Shown here: one piece after another, positions 6,338 to 9,402 of the stretch | Layout: each line of letters starts with the position of its first letter | Numbering within the stretch: the first letter of the stretch is position 1 | Source: Desulfobacteraceae bacterium | GTDB lineage: Bacteria > Desulfobacterota > Desulfobacteria > Desulfobacterales > ETH-SRB1 | Reading direction: 5' to 3' | Length of the DNA stretch: 9,402 nt | NCBI GenBank assembly: GCA_030638305.1 | Contig: DAOWEW010000114.1 | Location: forward strand, 1 to 9,402 | Made by a program: the position numbers and the translations under genes | The notes under the pieces: model-generated | What the model was told of the DNA's origin: nothing | Database searches by the model: none | The model's input: only the letters and a program-made list of their open reading frames with translations

Positions 6338-7477
6338 CTAATTCACCAGTTCCAGCCTTTCCATGGGGTCAACACCCGGACGGGCATACTCTTTAGGTTC
6401 AACGCCTTCGGGAAGCTGAAATTCTTTAATTACCGTTACAAAAGTATCCGGCTGGTCAAGTCGTTCCAGGTACCACAGATCCGAGCAGAGTTTGTTGATA
6501 ATAGTATTTTCGTAGTCCGGACATCCAGTATCTCCCCATTCAAAAGCAAGCACCAGTCCGTACCACAGCCCGGTGTCGCCGTTTTTGCGATATACGATTG
6601 TGGAGGCATTTTCAGCTTCCGGCAACCATTTGGCTTTGTCTTCATCAGTAGGATAGGTTATGGCATAACCCCGTTTGCCCGGCGTGGCGTTAAGCAGCAC
6701 CATCAGGGCATCTTCCTTGCACCAGGGGCTGACCGTCTGGATAAAATAGCTGTCTGAGTCTGTTTGCATTGGAAAGTTTTTCTTGATGTAGTTGACCATC
6801 ACGATGCCGGATGTGAGGCCGGGACAGTAATGGTCGTGAAACTCAAAAGATCGGATAGCATAAACTGGAGCACCGGCAGCCACGGCGTTGGTAATGGTGA
6901 CAACACGAAACTCATTGCCGCCAAAGACTTTGTCGTCAAATTTTGCGGCGTATTCGGCTGCATTAGCGTAGAGATGGTCTGCATTGACCGTTTCAGCGGC
7001 CATGACTGAAAACAAATCCGAAGCCGTCATAGAGGCGGGCTCGGCGCTGTGATTCAAAAATGTTGGATCCACCTGGAAATAGGCGCACATGCCGGAGGCT
7101 TTGTCGTACAACGCAAACCAGAGAGCTTTATCAGGATGAGCATGTATTTCAATCAGGGTGTTACTGCCCCGGCTCACGTCTGTGGATGCTGTCAGACCGT
7201 CAATGCTGCCTTCGGTCGTCCGTCCGTCAATTTCCGCATAACCGGCGTTAGTCAGGGCAATCAGGTTGCCGGCAGCGGGTGCCACTCCCTGGGATTTCAT
7301 CAATAACACAGCTTCATCAGCGGCCCGTTTTCCAACAGACTGCCACAAGGCATATTCATTGTCGATGTCATTGGCAACAGCGTCATTATCGGATGATGAA
7401 CACCCGATCAGACTACACATCATCAAAATAACCAAGAAATTCAAATAAAGCGTTATCCTGCTGTTTTTTCTAATCAT
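6338..7477 (-). CDS. FmdE-domain lipoprotein
   Basis: A 379-residue lipoprotein. The signal sequence ends in the lipobox LIGC (Cys26), followed by SSSDND, so it should be lipid-anchored in the envelope. Residues 40-205 form a domain I do not recognise (contains NTLIEIHAHPDKALWFALYD). From about 208 it matches the FmdE family (Pfam PF02663, named after the E subunit of formylmethanofuran dehydrogenase): FHDHYCPGLTSGIVM (213-227), then SPWCKEDALMVLLNATPGKR (250-269), the His/Cys pattern that makes the family's metal site. Methanogenesis is not implied; FmdE domains occur widely in non-methanogens. The ATG at 7477 has AAGGAG with a 10-nt gap. It sits between a TonB receptor and an operon with a second FmdE-like protein, suggesting a surface or periplasmic metal- or cofactor-binding role in the same system. 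The family call is good; the ligand is unknown. Confidence 0.84.
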   Translation of the reverse strand: MIRKNSRITLYLNFLVILMMCSLIGCSSSDNDAVANDIDNEYALWQSVGKRAADEAVLLMKSQGVAPAAGNLIALTNAGYAEIDGRTTEGSIDGLTASTDVSRGSNTLIEIHAHPDKALWFALYDKASGMCAYFQVDPTFLNHSAEPASMTASDLFSVMAAETVNADHLYANAAEYAAKFDDKVFGGNEFRVVTITNAVAAGAPVYAIRSFEFHDHYCPGLTSGIVMVNYIKKNFPMQTDSDSYFIQTVSPWCKEDALMVLLNATPGKRGYAITYPTDEDKAKWLPEAENASTIVYRKNGDTGLWYGLVLAFEWGDTGCPDYENTIINKLCSDLWYLERLDQPDTFVTVIKEFQLPEGVEPKEYARPGVDPMERLELVN

Positions 7478-7495
7478 TTTAATTTTTCTCCTTTT

Positions 7496-7582
7496 TTATG
7501 GTTTTTTGAAAAATAGCCCTCGTTTCATGGCTGCTTCATACGGTTTTCCTTCCGGAAAACGACCGATGAACAAAAGCCCCAT
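7496..7582 (-). CDS. Possible 28-codon leader ORF upstream of the FmdE lipoprotein
   Basis: ATG at 7582 to TAA at 7498-7496 encodes 28 residues, including FIGRFPEGKPYEAAMKRG. AAGGA lies 7 nt upstream of the ATG. The stop codon abuts the AAGGAG of the lipoprotein gene, so a ribosome ending here could affect lipoprotein translation. Its frame contains a perfect hairpin (7543-7560). The frame is also open upstream of the ATG to about 7657 without a better start, so it could instead be the relic of a longer coding or repeated element. No signal peptide or TM segment is evident. Reality as a gene is unproven. Confidence 0.35.
   Translation of the reverse strand: MGLLFIGRFPEGKPYEAAMKRGLFFKKP
7543..7560. 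promoter_or_regulatory. Short perfect hairpin in the FmdE lipoprotein leader
   Basis: GTTTTCC (7543-7549) and GGAAAAC (7554-7560) form a 7-bp stem with a 4-nt loop, about 65 nt upstream of the lipoprotein start and within the putative leader ORF. Paired with the larger repeat at 7599-7658 it gives the leader two folding elements, as expected of attenuation or of repeat DNA. There is no U-tract. Confidence 0.4.
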
Positions 7583-7598
7583 GAATCTTTCCTTAACA

Positions 7599-7658
7599 AA
7601 CAGGCAGGAGACTTCAATTTTCCGCCGGCTATGGGAAACACAAAAAATCCTGCCTGTT
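7599..7658. repeat. 11-bp perfect inverted repeat in the leader between receptor and lipoprotein genes
   Basis: AACAGGCAGGA (7599-7609) is perfectly complementary to TCCTGCCTGTT (7648-7658), with a 38-nt spacer. Inside, TTTCC (7618-7622) can pair with GGAAA (7634-7638), extending the fold around a GCCGGC core. It starts 26 nt after the receptor stop codon (transcript direction). It may end or stabilise the receptor transcript or regulate the lipoprotein gene; no U-run follows the distal arm, so a simple intrinsic terminator is unlikely. Confidence 0.6.
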
Positions 7659-7683
7659 CACAATGCTGTAATCGTGCAAACTC

Positions 7684-9402
7684 TTAATAGCTTACTTTAA
7701 CAAGAATGCCGGCAGTAGTTCCAGGCATTGGATAACCGGAACGCAGTTCATATTCCTGATCAGTGACATTATTCACATAGCCTTTTAGTGTAAAATCGTA
7801 ATGAGCAAGCTTGAAGATATGTTGCGCGCCTATGTCAACTGTTATCACATCATCCAATATTCTATCTTTCTTGCTCTGGCGTTTATCAAGATACCGTGAG
7901 CTAAGCGTTACTACGCCGCCCTCCCAGAGCTTGTAATTAAGCCCGAGACCTACCTTGTTTTGTGGTTGATTTTCCATAAAATAGTGAGTTCCATCACTAT
8001 CAAAAGGATGATCCGTAGCAGACCAGTTTTGCCATGTATAGGTAAGGTAGCCGCTCAGATCATGGGTAAAACTTCTTGTCAGTTCCAGTTCAATACCGTA
8101 AAGTTGCGCATCAATGTTATATGCTTGAGCGCTCGCAGCGGCGCTGATATAGTTGTGTTGTTGATAATCAGTAATGTCAGTGTAATAAACAGCTCCTCTT
8201 AATTTTGTATCAAACCAAAGTTTTTTTAATAAACCCAGTTCATATGTCCATGCTGTTTCAGTTGCCAATTCGGGGTTTGCCGCCATGTATTCTACTGTGG
8301 ACGCAGCCTGCGCCCATCTCCATAGATCTCAAATTCAAGGAGTACGCATTTCACGGCTTACAGCAGCATACAAAGTAAGATTTGGATCAACTTCGTAGTC
8401 GAGCCGCGCCTTTGGACACCACTCGTCTTCTTTCCTGCGATACTCGTATTCCTTCTGTTCCGAGTCACTCAGGCTGTTAAATATTCCCCAACCAGGGAAT
8501 CCTGCCTTGTAAGCATCGCTATGGAATTCATAGTAACGGGTACCCCAGGTAAGAGTCAGGGGTGATGTTATCGACCATACGTCCTGGAAAAATCCGGAGA
8601 AAATTTCGTAAAACTCCTTATCATCCTTATCCCCCTGAGTACGGTAGTCGCCTCCAATGGAAAAGGCGTGATTTGCTATAAGTTCAAAATCCAAATATTC
8701 CAGGTTGTACCCCATGTTGTATTCATCTTGATCAAACTCTTCCTTTTGAATTCCGGTTGAGAGGTAAGATAATCTGTCTCGCACAGATTTATGTTTATAA
8801 ACCTGAGCACGGAGTTCTCCCAAACCAAGGGGCTGCTCAAAAAGAATATTATATTCATTTGTCGTCTTCTTCCAGTAAGAATCTCCGCCGAAATAAGACT
8901 TACCCTCATTATCATGAGTAAACGTATCAACATTTTCTGCCAAAACAATCGGGTAATCCGGGTCATAATCTTCCCTCAAGGGATCATTTATAACCGCATA
9001 TCCTGTTTCATTTTCCACATGGTCCCACCCAAAACTCAAAATCCCATCTGTCGGGAGATAAAGAGAGATCCGGGCATTGAAATTACCTGTATCGTAATAA
9101 TTGTTTCTCAGGTATCCGTCTCCACTCCTGCGAGCGCCTGAAAAGGAGTAACCGATTGTGTTGAACAGACCGCCCATCAGACTGGCGCTGTAGCTCTCTG
9201 CCCCGTATGAACCGAATTCAGTTTTAATTGATATATCCGGTTTAACCTCATCGGTTTTCTTTCCTTTTTTGGTGATAATATTGATGGCGCCACCCATAGA
9301 AAAAGGATAAAGAAGTGAATGACTCCCGCTGATGACCTCAATTGTTTCGACATTATCAAGAGGCATGGTTGTCCAATCTACCTTATAGTACCCCTTACTT
9401 AC
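7684..9402 (-). pseudogene. Second TonB-dependent receptor, N-terminus outside window, interrupted by two in-frame TGA codons
   Basis: The frame enters at 9402 inside the plug domain (VDWTTMPLDNVETIEVISGS, then SMGGAINIITKKG), continues through barrel strands to SREMRTP, and meets TGA at 8337-8335 and again at 8331-8329. The same frame then continues as DLWRWAQAASTVEYMAANPE to TAWTYELG and an OMP-like end (GILVKVSY, aromatic last residue) at 7684. TonB receptors commonly read RTPSLSDLYRW and later NPxLxPExxWxYELG in this region, so the two TGA positions correspond to ordinary residues, often Ser, with no length change. A single C-to-G change in TCA would give each TGA. The last 200 codons could restart at ATG 8286, but that piece alone could not form a receptor. 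Loop similarities (GDGYLRNNY; GDSYWKKTTNEY) make it a paralogue of the intact receptor at 1597-3666. Confidence 0.8.

Noticed and set aside
8329..8337. Selenocysteine at the two receptor TGA codons
   Set aside because: No redox role expected at these barrel positions, Ser is the likely ancestral residue, and I see no convincing SECIS hairpin directly downstream. The same lesion in the other gene uses TAA and TAG, which Sec cannot explain.
8791..9141. 116-codon plus-strand ORF opposite the second TonB receptor
   Set aside because: Shadow of the receptor frame; low-complexity hydrophobic translation with no recognisable family.

Overview
The window looks like a chromosomal segment of an AT-rich Gram-negative bacterium. 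Two TonB-dependent outer-membrane receptors, a lipoprotein and several Sec-exported proteins imply an outer membrane. The combination of FmdE-type domains, DUF4198 and periplasmic tetrapyrrole-methylase-like proteins is what I would expect in Desulfobacterota (sulfate or metal reducers). That placement is inference from gene content only.

Layout. Almost everything reads on the minus strand, so biological order runs from high to low coordinates. From 9402 down: a 5'-truncated TonB receptor broken by two in-frame TGA codons (7684-9402); a 206-nt leader with two hairpins and a possible 28-codon ORF (7478-7683); an FmdE-domain lipoprotein (6338-7477) with a likely terminator (6261-6313); a repeat-filled intergenic stretch (6037-6337); an exported nucleoside-hydrolase-like protein fused to an FmdE-like domain and broken by TAA and TAG stops (4546-6036); a DUF4198 periplasmic protein (3749-4549, overlapping its upstream neighbour by 4 nt); an intact TonB receptor (1597-3666); and an exported SAM-dependent tetrapyrrole-methylase homologue (711-1562). 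Downstream lie an inverted repeat, two tiny overlapping plus-strand membrane-protein ORFs (349-572), and the start of an APC-family permease running off the left edge (1-184).

How the genes may work together. Two related receptors, two FmdE-like proteins, DUF4198, a hydrolase-like protein lacking its usual catalytic His, and an exported methylase all act outside the cytoplasm. I read this as an envelope system for capturing and possibly processing a metal or tetrapyrrole-type compound. The ligand is unknown and nothing in the sequence fixes it.

The most unusual observation is that both broken genes show the same lesion: stop-codon-stop in one frame within 9 nt, with the rest of the frame open and alignable to its family. 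Recent parallel inactivation, a sequence error and some form of recoding are all possible; ordinary genes here use TAA, TAG and TGA as terminators, which argues against a changed genetic code.
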